Of a stretch of DNA of 64,000 bases, positions 50,445-59,091 are shown in pieces. The translations under genes were made by a program, and so were the position numbers. Position 1 is the first letter of the stretch. Each line of letters starts with the position of its first letter. Under the pieces are notes generated by a model that was not told the DNA's origin, made no database searches, and was given only the letters and a program-made list of their open reading frames with translations. Source of the DNA: an uncultured Prevotella sp. (GTDB lineage: Bacteria; Bacteroidota; Bacteroidia; Bacteroidales; Bacteroidaceae); the NCBI GenBank assembly GCA_905233425.1, contig CAJOEC010000023.1, positions 1 to 64,000 of the forward strand, read 5' to 3'.

Positions 50445-51296
50445 ATGCCGGATAAAATCATCAAAATCCAGATCATACACTCACTCGCCAGGAACTCGGC
50501 GAAGAACGAGACGTTCCAGAAAGGGGTCGTCGACAAGGCCGTCGACCAGAAGCTCGTCGTGGCTGCATACCATGAACAGGCAGGTAACGAGCCATATCAC
50601 GAGGCAATGCTCGGAAGATACCTCTTCTCACAAATAGAACGGCTGAAAACGTTGTTCGCAGACTATCTCACAGGAGAGGGCAATCTGGCAGAGGATGCTA
50701 CCATCGATTCTACGGAGACAGACGGCGTTACGGACATACTGCTGTCTGTCTCCGACAGATTCAACAACGGATTCGTCAAGACGCTCGCACGACTGGCACA
50801 AAAGTATGTCGAAGACCGTATGGTCTACCTCTGGTGGCTGCCTGTCAGCAAAGAGTTCGCGGCTCTCTACGAAAAGGCGGCCGAGGATGACCTGCAGGGC
50901 ATCATCCGGTGCTTCTCAAAAAAGGCACCACAGGCTCCGACCTACGACTTCCCTACAGCCATCACCCTGCGATACCCCCTCTTGCCACCAGTCCCCGCCA
51001 CAGTGCCCGAAGCTGACGCTTCGGGCACAGTGCCAGCGCAAACACTCTTCGCAAACCCCTTCATCATCGCAAAAGGTGACAGCACCGAAATTTCATATAC
51101 CCTCACAGGGGAAAACGGAAGAATGCCCATCGACGACATCATAGTGCGCTGCGACAACGCCTGCTGCAAGCCTTGCATCACATCTAACGGCCGGTGGAGC
51201 CTGAAGGCTGAAAAAGCTGGATTCACAGTCGTCACGCTCTTCTCACGACATAACGACAATGTCCATGCATCCTTTGCCGTGCGCGTCACGCCATAG
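50445..51296 (+). CDS. Structural protein, third of three related, Ig-like tail
   Basis: A 283-residue protein. LLSVSDRFNNGFVKTLARLA, QKYVEDRMVYLWWLPVSKEF and LQGIIRCFSKKAPQ give the shared core. An R2 copy is read in frame (ATVPEADASGTVPAQ) as the linker to an Ig-like C-terminal domain (TEISYTLTGENGRMPIDDII, AEKAGFTVVTLFSRHND). Starts 3 nt after the preceding gene. Confidence 0.6.
   Translation: MPDKIIKIQIIHSLARNSAKNETFQKGVVDKAVDQKLVVAAYHEQAGNEPYHEAMLGRYLFSQIERLKTLFADYLTGEGNLAEDATIDSTETDGVTDILLSVSDRFNNGFVKTLARLAQKYVEDRMVYLWWLPVSKEFAALYEKAAEDDLQGIIRCFSKKAPQAPTYDFPTAITLRYPLLPPVPATVPEADASGTVPAQTLFANPFIIAKGDSTEISYTLTGENGRMPIDDIIVRCDNACCKPCITSNGRWSLKAEKAGFTVVTLFSRHNDNVHASFAVRVTP
50998..51032 (+). 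repeat. R2 hairpin copy in frame, palindromic on both sides
   Basis: GCCACAGTGCCCGAAGC, TGAC, GCTTCGGGCACAGTGCC: longer than other R2 copies. Confidence 0.85.
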
Positions 51297-51308
51297 CCCA
51301 TTTCCTCT

Positions 51309-51340
51309 CTTTCGTCAATTCCCCCGCCTGAGAGGCGGGG
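51309..51340 (+). repeat. R1 hairpin copy
   Basis: CTTTCGTCAATTC then CCCCGCCT / AGGCGGGG with loop GAG. Confidence 0.9.
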
Positions 51341-51378
51341 CAGAAAAGAAACGAATCACTTGCCAATTACCACAGCTT

Positions 51379-51863
51379 ATGCACCCGCAAATTATCAACA
51401 TCGTCCTGCTAAAAAAAGAACTCCTCCACGACATCGAGGCCGAGACCACCCGCATCGAGCGGGCCGCCCAGCCTACCGCCCAGTCGGCCGCGCAGAACGC
51501 CTCTTTGCCACATCCGATCCTCTCCGATGACGATGCCTACTCCGTCTCACGAGAGATAGACAAGGCCTTCAACACGGCTCTTTCACGCATCCAGGCATAT
51601 CTTACCATCCCTGCCGGTGCCGCTCATCATGTCACTACAAACCACGCACACGACTGGCAGGAGCGAGCCTCGAACCGCTGCGCGACGCCGTACATACCTA
51701 CATCGTGAAGTCTGTAGTCCTCGCCATCCTCTCTCCGTCCTTCACCGACGATAAGGCCATCCCGCTCATAGCACAGCAGCAGGAACGCGCATACAACGAC
51801 ATCAACGCCCTCGTCAACTCACGCATCGGCCCTCTCCGCATTCACCCCACATTCCTCGGATAA
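51379..51863 (+). pseudogene. Frameshifted structural protein gene
   Basis: First frame: MHPQIINIVLLKKELLHDIE ... REIDKAFNTALSRIQAYL, ending at a TGA near 51708 after out-of-frame residues. From about 51657 the -1 frame gives good sense: EPLRDAVHTYIVKSVVLAIL, DDKAIPLIAQQQERAYNDIN, ending at 51863. Together the two pieces read as a small head-tail or neck protein. The shift site has no slippery heptamer, so it is more likely a deletion, or a base error, than programmed. Other structural genes around it are intact, which makes a base error possible. Confidence 0.65.
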
Positions 51864-51878
51864 TCATCGTATCTTCTC

Positions 51879-51908
51879 TTTCGTCCATTCCCCCGCCTGT
51901 GAGGCGGG
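51879..51908 (+). repeat. R1 hairpin copy
   Basis: TTTCGTCCATTC then CCCCGCCT / AGGCGGG with loop GTG; 20 nt before the next start codon. Confidence 0.9.
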
Positions 51909-51927
51909 ACAAAAAAGAAACAAAGAA

Positions 51928-52221
51928 ATGACAAAGAAGCCAGGCCGTCCGCCAGGAGCGCAGAACAAGGTAGGCCGCGACGAGAAGGAATTTCTCAAAG
52001 GCCTGCTCGGCGATACTCAGAAGGAGTACCGCGACGCGTTCATATACTACGCCCGCCGCTCGAAAGAAAACGAGGACGACCGACGCTTCTTCGTCTCTCT
52101 GCGCAATGACATCTCTAAGATGATCGTACCAAAACCCGTAGAGGTCGACGCACAGCTCAACGAGTCGCAGTTCAAGCAGCTCGTCAATCTCGCTGCAGTC
52201 TGGACCGACGACATCGAATGA
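51928..52221 (+). CDS. Putative small terminase or DNA-binding protein
   Basis: A 97-residue protein. The N-terminus has an AT-hook-like GRPPGAQNK, then FLKGLLGDTQKEYRDAFIYY and helices with RRFFVSLRNDISKMIVPKPV. The basic hook plus helices and the place next to the terminase gene fit a small terminase or DNA-recognition subunit. It converges with the large terminase, which is unusual. Similar proteins are also seen in Bacteroides phages as unnamed genes. Confidence 0.5.
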   Translation: MTKKPGRPPGAQNKVGRDEKEFLKGLLGDTQKEYRDAFIYYARRSKENEDDRRFFVSLRNDISKMIVPKPVEVDAQLNESQFKQLVNLAAVWTDDIE

Positions 52222-52267
52222 CCACTGCCAGTGCAGGGCGGTTCACCCGCACTGGCCATAGCGCCAA

Positions 52268-54490
52268 TCACACATCCGCGGCCGTGCCGCTCCTCATCGT
52301 GTAGCTGTCTGCGCCCTCTCCATCCTTTGCCATCCACGCCGGGGCATCCATCTTCGTCTGGCTGATATAAAGCCCTATGCCCGTCGACATCACAATGTCA
52401 TCGTGAGCCTCGTTGCCGTTGGCATCCTTTCCTTCCACATTGCCGATGCTGCCGTCGTCGTGACGCTCGTAGATGGTCATCTCGTCATAGCACTGCACGT
52501 CAGGCTCGTCATACAGCTGGTCGTCCACGTAGGCGATGTAGTTGTCTATCACATACTGTTTCGTCAGGCGGTTCGTCTGGAATCCGTATTTGTTCACATG
52601 CTTCTTCGTCACAGAGTCCACCGTCGTCTCACGGATATACAGGTTCGGGTAGTAGTCGGCTATCTCGTCGATGATGGTGCCGAAGTGGTCGCCCTCGGTG
52701 TCTATCTTGCCTTTCTCCGTCTCTGCCGTGTTGCTCTCGAACACCAGCAGCGCGTCACCGTACCAGTGGGCTATCTGGGCAGCCTTCCACGCCAGCAGGT
52801 CGTGCCTGATGTGGCCGCGCCAGCGGGCCACAACCTTGGGAACACCGCCAAACATCATCTGGAACCTGTCTATAACCGTTATCACAGAGTAGTCAGAGTG
52901 CTTGCCGGCACCGCCTATGTCCACACTCGCCACGAAGCGGTTCGATACCTTCAGGCAGTCGGGCATCTGCCACACCTTCATCACTTCGCCGTCGCCGATG
53001 AAAGGCACGAACTTCGCGGTCTTGATGGCATTAGCACCCTTGGCGTAGTCGCCCACGATGTTGCCTACGGCTATCGGCTTTTTCTCACCAAGCTTCTCAT
53101 GCCGCCGAAGGGACTCCACGGCGTAAGGGTCGAAAATCAGCCGGCCGCTCGCCCTGAACGCCTCCACGTCGTCGCTCGGAGCCTCCGTAGCTATGTAGGT
53201 GTGGCTCCTGAATGTGTTACGGCGGTGGCGGTACCAGTTGATGGCCTCAAACGTAGCGCCTTTCTGCCACAGCTGCCAGAAGAACTTGCCCGTTTCCTGC
53301 CAGCCCTCAGGACAGTTGCCGTTGTCCTTGTTCTCTAGCAGCCAATGCGCAAAGCTGCTGGCCAGTGCCGAGTAGCCCTTGTCCTCCTCCACCCTCCTCC
53401 ATGCTATGCCACGACCGTAGATGTTGGGCCATTTCTCGTCAAGCTCCTTCCTGTCGTTCTCTATCTGGAAGAAAGCGATGAAGATGGCACGCCAGGCAGA
53501 GGGCAGGGCCGGGTCCTTGGCGCGGCGGTACATGTCGGGGAAGAAACCGGCGGCGCTCCTACCCGACGACTCCATGATCTCCACTGTGTCAGGCTCCAAG
53601 GGTATACCGCCGTCTATACTCGACAGCACTTCCTCAGGCTCTTTCTCCGGCGTTTTCTTCCAGTAGGCCACCTCCGAGAAGTGCGCCATCTTAGTGTCCG
53701 CACTGCGCAGAGAGTCGTATTTCTCGTAGGAGCCTACGCTGATAAGACGGAAGCCCAGCTCTTCGTCGTGCTGGTTCTTCACGATGAAGTCGCTCTTAGA
53801 GTCCTGGTAAGAGCCGAGCCTAAGCACGTCCCCCTTGTCGCCGATGCTCCAGCCGGGCTGGTTCTGCACCATCTTCGTGAACATGGCCTTGATCCTCTTC
53901 GTAGCGTCTTTCACGTGTGCCAGGATCACCATGCCCCAGCCTTCAGGGTGGCGGAAGTCCTGCATCCATTTCTCGTAGCCCTCGCTCAGAGTGGAACCGC
54001 CCCACTGACGGGCCTTAAGGATGATCAGGCGGATGGGCTGCCTCTTCGCGCGCATGTCCTCCAGCTCGGCAAGGACTAAGCGCTGGGGGTAGTTCAGCGA
54101 GAAGGGCTTCATCACGCCCGTTATCTTGTTCGTTATCTGGTAGAAGATGTAGAAGGCAAAGGCTGGGTCTTCGGTGGCACGTATGCGGCATATCATCAGC
54201 ACCACGTCCTGGAACAGCTCGTCAGTGGCCTCCTCCTTCAGCTCATGCTCTATGTAACCCTTCACGCTGCGCCACTTGATGACCTTGCGAAGCTCCACGT
54301 TGTGCTCCACGCAGCGCAAAGGCATCAGCATCTTGCGGCAGAGAGGGAAGTCCTCTATCACCACCTTCCTACGCTCGCCGGGACAGCCGCGCCCGCTTAT
54401 GGGGTTATACCCCTCGAAGATCTCCCTGTTACGACGTATGTTCTCAGAAACAAGAGCCGACACAGTCATACCTTCCGTGTTATCATTCAT
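52268..54490 (-). CDS. Terminase large subunit
   Basis: A 740-residue packaging motor. Walker A-like KARQWGGST at residues about 159-167, then the motif HFSEVAYW (Walker B region), SNxG-type coupling region, and nuclease part with SVDIGGAGKHSDYSVITVID, GDALLVFESNTAETEK and EAHDDIVMSTGIGLYIS. ATPase pulls DNA into the head and the nuclease cuts it. The longer reading to 54859 overlaps the rhomboid gene and lacks family sense, so the ATG at 54490 is taken. It overlaps no neighbour (5 nt to the rhomboid gene). Confidence 0.9.
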   Translation of the reverse strand: MNDNTEGMTVSALVSENIRRNREIFEGYNPISGRGCPGERRKVVIEDFPLCRKMLMPLRCVEHNVELRKVIKWRSVKGYIEHELKEEATDELFQDVVLMICRIRATEDPAFAFYIFYQITNKITGVMKPFSLNYPQRLVLAELEDMRAKRQPIRLIILKARQWGGSTLSEGYEKWMQDFRHPEGWGMVILAHVKDATKRIKAMFTKMVQNQPGWSIGDKGDVLRLGSYQDSKSDFIVKNQHDEELGFRLISVGSYEKYDSLRSADTKMAHFSEVAYWKKTPEKEPEEVLSSIDGGIPLEPDTVEIMESSGRSAAGFFPDMYRRAKDPALPSAWRAIFIAFFQIENDRKELDEKWPNIYGRGIAWRRVEEDKGYSALASSFAHWLLENKDNGNCPEGWQETGKFFWQLWQKGATFEAINWYRHRRNTFRSHTYIATEAPSDDVEAFRASGRLIFDPYAVESLRRHEKLGEKKPIAVGNIVGDYAKGANAIKTAKFVPFIGDGEVMKVWQMPDCLKVSNRFVASVDIGGAGKHSDYSVITVIDRFQMMFGGVPKVVARWRGHIRHDLLAWKAAQIAHWYGDALLVFESNTAETEKGKIDTEGDHFGTIIDEIADYYPNLYIRETTVDSVTKKHVNKYGFQTNRLTKQYVIDNYIAYVDDQLYDEPDVQCYDEMTIYERHDDGSIGNVEGKDANGNEAHDDIVMSTGIGLYISQTKMDAPAWMAKDGEGADSYTMRSGTAADV

Positions 54491-54495
54491 CACTT

Positions 54496-55008
54496 TTATT
54501 CCCGTGCCCATCCGTATGCGAAACCTCCCATCAGGCAATACAGGTGCAGACACCAGTTCACGTGCGGTATCACCGCCCCAACAAGTGCAAACAGCAGCGC
54601 CTTCCAGCAAAATCCAAGAAACAGTTTCCTCCGCCGTCCTGTCTGCTGCCGCACGACAGCCGACCCCCATTTCATCCCCATTATCGCAAACAGCACGCCG
54701 CTGAAGCCCAGAGTCATGCCTCCGTCTCCCCACAGGTACCACACCGGCAGCCACGACATCACAAAAGCCGTCAACACACCCTCCTTCAGCCACAGCCGAC
54801 CACCCATCAGCCACCACGCAAAAAGGTTGCCGCACAGATGCCACACATTGCCGTGACACAGCATGTACACAGCGTGCATCAACACCTCAACACCCACTGT
54901 GACCGGCGGTTCACCCGCCGGACTCACATACCCCACCTGCGGCATCGCTATCCACCATGCCACCAGCACCACCGTCACCGCCACCTTCTCGGTCGTAGTC
55001 CTGCTCAT
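54496..55008 (-). CDS. Rhomboid-family intramembrane protease
   Basis: A 170-residue protein with about six membrane segments. Motif H57-x3-N61 (HLCGN) in the second span, GFSG with Ser103, and a last span with H155 followed by Gly162 at +7 (HLYCLMGG). These match the oxyanion residues, nucleophile and general base of rhomboid serine proteases. It overlaps the following gene by 4 nt and lies directly next to the large terminase. A rhomboid in a phage late region is unusual. Possible substrates are a phage or host membrane protein, for instance the membrane-like N-terminus of the capsid protein in this genome. Confidence 0.75.
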   Translation of the reverse strand: MSRTTTEKVAVTVVLVAWWIAMPQVGYVSPAGEPPVTVGVEVLMHAVYMLCHGNVWHLCGNLFAWWLMGGRLWLKEGVLTAFVMSWLPVWYLWGDGGMTLGFSGVLFAIMGMKWGSAVVRQQTGRRRKLFLGFCWKALLFALVGAVIPHVNWCLHLYCLMGGFAYGWARE

Positions 55009-55460
55009 TGGCCTCCCCCTTTCTTCCTGTCCTGTATACTGCGGCAGTGCCGCAGTCTCTCCTCACGCCATATCTGACCCATACGGCTTGCCTCGATATA
55101 GAAACGCGGGGCGGGCTCCAGAACGGCAAAGTGCAGCACATAGTAAAGGCTCCTGCCACAGTAGGCCCGCTTCTGCCACAGACTCAGCACGGTCTCGAAC
55201 AGGGCCTCGTACATCTCTCTCTTTAAAGGCGACAGACTCTCTATCCTGCTCCTGTCGCCATGTAGCATCGGCGACAGGTACTGGTGCGCTCTACGGCTGC
55301 TCACGTAGAAACGCGGCGCAGGATGACGCACAACACGCTCCCAAGCCTCTGTGTTGTTCCTGCAGGAATAACTCCCGCACACCTCACGGTAAACGTCCAT
55401 AAGGTCATTCTTCATCACTGCTAAAATGCTGTTCTCCCTTTCCTTCATTGTAATAAGCAT
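55005..55460 (-). CDS. Hypothetical protein before the rhomboid gene
   Basis: A 151-residue protein with two copies of a short unit, PAPRFYVSSRRAHQYLSPML and PAPRFYIEASRMGQIWREE, separated by helices. The C-terminus (RLRHCRSIQDRK) comes from an R3 palindrome. Similar small proteins occur in Bacteroides phages without known function. An internal ATG at 55448 is an alternative start. Confidence 0.5.
   Translation of the reverse strand: MLITMKERENSILAVMKNDLMDVYREVCGSYSCRNNTEAWERVVRHPAPRFYVSSRRAHQYLSPMLHGDRSRIESLSPLKREMYEALFETVLSLWQKRAYCGRSLYYVLHFAVLEPAPRFYIEASRMGQIWREERLRHCRSIQDRKKGGGQ
55028..55058 (+). repeat. R3 palindrome
   Basis: TCCTGTATACTGCGGCA...TGCCGCAGT, matching 41921-41952. Here too it forms the C-terminus of a leftward gene. 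Confidence 0.75.
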
Positions 55461-55470
55461 TTCGTTATTC

Positions 55471-55505
55471 CCCCCTCTGTAGGGACGCGACGTGTCGCGT
55501 CCGCA
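55471..55505 (+). repeat. R4 palindrome
   Basis: CTGTAGGGACGCGACG then TGTCGCGTCCGCAG: GGACGCGACA/TGTCGCGTCC arms. A type of palindrome widespread in Bacteroidales genomes. Confidence 0.6.
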
Positions 55506-55521
55506 GTCCCTGCCAGCCCCC

Positions 55522-55554
55522 CTTTCGTCCGTTCCCCCGGCTGGGAGCCGGGGC
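55522..55554 (+). repeat. R1 hairpin copy
   Basis: CTTTCGTCCGTTC then CCCCGGCT / AGCCGGGG with loop GGG. Confidence 0.9.
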
Positions 55555-55562
55555 CTGAACTC

Positions 55563-58166
55563 CTATCTTATCTTGTTCGTCCTGCGCTCCTGAGTCACCA
55601 GCACAATGCCCTGCACCGTGTCTGTAGCAAGAAGACCAGTCAGCGTAAGCTCCATCCTGTAGTATTTCCAGGGCACGCCCCTTATCCCCTTCAGCTTCTT
55701 CCAGTTCCTAAGGTCGTTCGACCCAAAGATCTCCAGACTGCCGCTGGCAATGCGGCTCTCAGTTGTCTCTGTGGTCTCTCCGCTCACAGGCGAGACAACC
55801 TCAACAGTAACGTCGTAGGGAGTGAAGTCGCATAGCGTCCGAAGCTGCATGATGCTCTTCAGAGCCAGCCCGTTTCCCAGCTTCAAAGGACGGCTGACGA
55901 GATGTGCGTCCACGGTCCGCTCGTCATCGTCAGGCAGCGGGCGTCCAAGAAAAGACAGCAGCGTGCGGGTAGTAGTCCCTGTCCCTATGAGATAGTCAGG
56001 GTAGTCGGCTACAATCTCGCCCACCGCCTCGTCAAACGTCACCACTGTGAAAGAGCCCGACTTCATGCCGTACAATAGCGCATACTTCCCTGCCTCGTAG
56101 CCATAGATCGCAGACTCCGGGAATATATAAAGCATACTGTCTCTGTAGTCGTAGGCCATACGGCAGTTGGCAAAAGCGTCCGTCTGCAGCTGCCCGCTAA
56201 CACAGGCCACCCTCCCGCCGTCGACTACCATCAGCCCCTTCTTGCTCGTGAAATACACAGCACCGTCCACCTCAATAGCCTCAGCGTCCCTGTTCATCAC
56301 CTCTCTGCTCATAGGGCGCGCACTCACATAAACACCCGTGCTGCCCACATTCAAAGCCCACATGCCGTCATTCGTGAACACCACCAAAGGGTACTCGCCA
56401 AACTGCCCCTGGCTCAGGGCTGTAGTAAGAGAAGCAAAACCCATGACCTCACCACTCCCCACCTGCACAACTCCCTCAGGACGGAAAACAAACGGATTGT
56501 TCACCTCACTGACCCACACCTGGCTCGGAAGTGTCTCAGGCCCGGTGGCAGTAGGCAAAACATCTGTCGTATCCTCGGCGGCAATATCCACATCCTCACC
56601 GGGCAGGGCGTGAAGATAGAAAGCACCGTTAAGCGAAGGATGCTCGCTCAGCTTGTACTTCCTCCCGTCCACACTGACAATCTTCGCCCGAGGGTCAGGA
56701 TAGTAGAAATACAGGTCCAGACGCTGCCCCGTCGTGAAAGTTTTCTCCACCCTCCTGTCGCCGGAAGGCGTGGAGATACCAACAACCACATTCTGCTCAC
56801 TCCCGGGAGTACTGCCATACGGGAAAATATACTCCTCAATATCAGCAAACCCACGAACAACATTACCCAAGTGAAGACGGTTGTTCAGACACTTCACAAC
56901 ACCACCGTTCAGACTGCAGCGACTGTAAAAGTCAATAGGCAACTGCTGCTGAGAGGTGAGGTTCTCCAAAACATGTGGCTCTATCAGGGAACGCGTCGAC
57001 GTAAACACATTGTTAGCGTCAGAACGCTGAGTGCCAAGGGAGAAAAGACGGTAGAACACGCTGAGAGACTTGATGTTGTTGATAATGTCAGCGTCTTCAT
57101 ACCGTTTCAGAGGGTAGAAATACGTGTGATACAGCTCGGTCGTATCAGGCGCGTTGACAAACGCATATTCAAAAGCGGCGCCAACATAGTCATGGGCAAT
57201 ACTATACACAACTTCACCATTGACAACACTCCTCAAAGGCCCGTCAGGGTTAATGTCCTGATCCGACAGAGTGTCATATATTTGAGCCTCCTCCGTCACA
57301 AAAACCACAACATCCTTCACAATGTCAGCAAACTCAGAGTAGTCGAAATTGGCACAAAGCTCCAATTCATGCCCGTATGTCTGCAGTATCACATGAAAAT
57401 AGTCAGAATATGGGTCAGTCTTAGCCCAAGTCGAGTGCCTCACGGAAGGAAACAACAACTGGGGGGCTGACTGGTAGATATAACTGCCATCGTAAAGCTC
57501 CAAGGCACAACAGGCAAAAAACGGGCGCGAGAACAACTTTTCGGTACGCAGAGAATTGAGGTTCTTCGAGTAAAGGCCAATGACAAGGTCGTTATACGCC
57601 CCACGCGCACCCTTAACCACGTATGCTTCATAAATATCTCGGTAGAAATCGCTGTCGCCAAGAGAGCAAGACCACTCAATATTTATTGTCTCCCCACTGA
57701 CAAGCTTCCCGCTCCAATGCTTCGCACTTTCCAGCGTACCACCCACACGGAACTTCACCTCCGGCACAGGAATCCTGTCACCCAGATAATTGTACCCGTC
57801 ATCCTTCCACAGCACATAGTGAACACCGCCCTCATCACGCACAACCAGGATGTTACCTATCGCCTGAACCTTCAAGCCATTGCCCACAGACAGCCCGCCT
57901 ATAGCAGTGCTACCGTTATAAAGCACCCCACCGCCGCTGAAAATATAGCTCTTGCTGCTGTCCTGATGGTGGTGCACAAACACCAGCGTCCTGCCTGTTA
58001 CTGTACCCCCAACCTCCAGAGCCACCGGCTTCTGGACAACACGATGCTCACGGCCGTCATAGTACAGCCCCTCCTCCTCCTGCAACTCTTCATCGCTGCA
58101 TACCACATCACTCGGGACGTTAGTCATCCCCCTCCCAAACAACAACTCATGCTTCTTCATAACCAA
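55563..58166 (-). CDS. Large beta-rich tail protein
   Basis: An 867-residue protein, start MVMKKHELLFGRGMTNVPSD, a start shared by hypothetical tail proteins of Bacteroides phages. The body is beta-rich, with repeated Trp/Tyr/Gly strands (VGGTVTGRTLVFVHHHQDSS, FIFP/YIFSGGGVLY-type blades) and looks like a beta-propeller hub or 'stabilisation' protein of a short tail. KLYFYYPDPRAKIVSVDGR marks a central domain. Probably forms the tail tube or nozzle. Not confirmed by homology search. Confidence 0.55.
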   Translation of the reverse strand: MVMKKHELLFGRGMTNVPSDVVCSDEELQEEEGLYYDGREHRVVQKPVALEVGGTVTGRTLVFVHHHQDSSKSYIFSGGGVLYNGSTAIGGLSVGNGLKVQAIGNILVVRDEGGVHYVLWKDDGYNYLGDRIPVPEVKFRVGGTLESAKHWSGKLVSGETINIEWSCSLGDSDFYRDIYEAYVVKGARGAYNDLVIGLYSKNLNSLRTEKLFSRPFFACCALELYDGSYIYQSAPQLLFPSVRHSTWAKTDPYSDYFHVILQTYGHELELCANFDYSEFADIVKDVVVFVTEEAQIYDTLSDQDINPDGPLRSVVNGEVVYSIAHDYVGAAFEYAFVNAPDTTELYHTYFYPLKRYEDADIINNIKSLSVFYRLFSLGTQRSDANNVFTSTRSLIEPHVLENLTSQQQLPIDFYSRCSLNGGVVKCLNNRLHLGNVVRGFADIEEYIFPYGSTPGSEQNVVVGISTPSGDRRVEKTFTTGQRLDLYFYYPDPRAKIVSVDGRKYKLSEHPSLNGAFYLHALPGEDVDIAAEDTTDVLPTATGPETLPSQVWVSEVNNPFVFRPEGVVQVGSGEVMGFASLTTALSQGQFGEYPLVVFTNDGMWALNVGSTGVYVSARPMSREVMNRDAEAIEVDGAVYFTSKKGLMVVDGGRVACVSGQLQTDAFANCRMAYDYRDSMLYIFPESAIYGYEAGKYALLYGMKSGSFTVVTFDEAVGEIVADYPDYLIGTGTTTRTLLSFLGRPLPDDDERTVDAHLVSRPLKLGNGLALKSIMQLRTLCDFTPYDVTVEVVSPVSGETTETTESRIASGSLEIFGSNDLRNWKKLKGIRGVPWKYYRMELTLTGLLATDTVQGIVLVTQERRTNKIR

Positions 58167-58185
58167 TCACCAATAAAAACAAAAA

Positions 58186-58213
58186 GCCACCGTGCCAGCC
58201 GCGTTAGCGGCGC
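58186..58213 (+). repeat. R2 hairpin copy
   Basis: CCACCGTGCC then AGCCGC GTTA GCGGC. Lies between two tail genes. Confidence 0.75.
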
Positions 58214-58221
58214 AAACACCC

Positions 58222-58968
58222 TCACTCACCACCACCACCTCCCCCTTCAGAGCCGCCCTCGGAACCCTCAGAACCCTCAGAGCCGCCCTCAGAGCCGCCC
58301 TCCTGCACAGTCCTGCTCTTTGCCGCCACAATCATCATCGCCTGAGCCCAGCGGTACGCAGCACTGGCATAACACAGCATACTGCCGTCAGAAAGCATGT
58401 CAGCACGCGGGATGCTGCCGATCATCCCCTGAAGGGCAGCTATCGCAAAGTGGTCGCGGACTTCCAGCTCCTCCAGGACAACACCGCTCTCGTCTTCCGC
58501 ACGAGTGTCCTGAGTGGGAGCAAGCCACACATCCACAACATACAGCATCTTGCCTACCAGGCCGGGATGCGTAAGGCAGCGCGTGATCCTCCCGCTACCG
58601 TCAAAGAGAACCTCGTTGCCGCCAAGGCCCACAACGTAGAAAGGATAGGGCGACACGCCCGACATCACACCGCAGTAGGTGAGGTCGCTGGGGTCAAACA
58701 GCCCGGTAGGATGACCTTCACCGCCTGTCTCACCCTCTTCGCCCTCCGGTTCTGCCGGTTCTGCCGACTCACCCTCCGGAGCGGACGGTTCCGTCGTCTC
58801 GCCCTCAGAGGTGGCCGGTTCCGCCGACTCAACCACCGAAGTGGTTTCTTCATCGTCATCAGTACTAACGGGGATGGAGAAGTCGGCATTGTTCGGAACG
58901 CCTATCAGCATACCGCTCTTCGCCTTCGCAAGGTCAAAGTCCATCCAATCGTATCTGTTCATTGCCAT
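58222..58968 (-). CDS. Acidic-linker virion protein
   Basis: A 248-residue protein. N-terminus RYDWMDFDLAKAKSGMLIG, a long Glu/Pro/Ser/Gly linker (EGETTEPSAPEGESAEPAEP) and a folded centre (YCGVMSGVSPYPFYVVGLGG, GKMLYVVDVWLAPTQ, AAYRWAQAMMIVAAKSRT), ending in Gly/Ser/Glu repeats (GGSEGGSEGSEGSEGG). The linker repeats GEG/AEPEG units. Probably a virion component that binds the tail. Start MAMNRYDW is used. Confidence 0.5.
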   Translation of the reverse strand: MAMNRYDWMDFDLAKAKSGMLIGVPNNADFSIPVSTDDDEETTSVVESAEPATSEGETTEPSAPEGESAEPAEPEGEEGETGGEGHPTGLFDPSDLTYCGVMSGVSPYPFYVVGLGGNEVLFDGSGRITRCLTHPGLVGKMLYVVDVWLAPTQDTRAEDESGVVLEELEVRDHFAIAALQGMIGSIPRADMLSDGSMLCYASAAYRWAQAMMIVAAKSRTVQEGGSEGGSEGSEGSEGGSEGGGGGGE

Positions 58969-59091
58969 AATCGTTCCCTTTAAAAGAAGCAACACTGCCA
59001 ACGCCGCAAAGGTAAAGCAATAAACAATACCCAACTGTTAATAATCAATAAAAAAAAGCGACCGCCGTATTTCACACTGCCACCGCCCCTT

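Noticed and set aside
51409..51416. Run of A as a programmed -1 slip site for the frameshifted gene
   Set aside because: The -1 frame after this run soon meets a stop, and the first frame continues with good protein sense for 80 codons.
52222..52267. Short gap between converging terminase genes
   Set aside because: Only 46 bases with no clear hairpin or T run; no feature claimed.
54491..54859. N-terminal extension of the large terminase
   Set aside because: It overlaps the rhomboid gene in another frame and reads as a Cys/Arg/Val-rich shadow; the ATG at 54490 gives a normal start.
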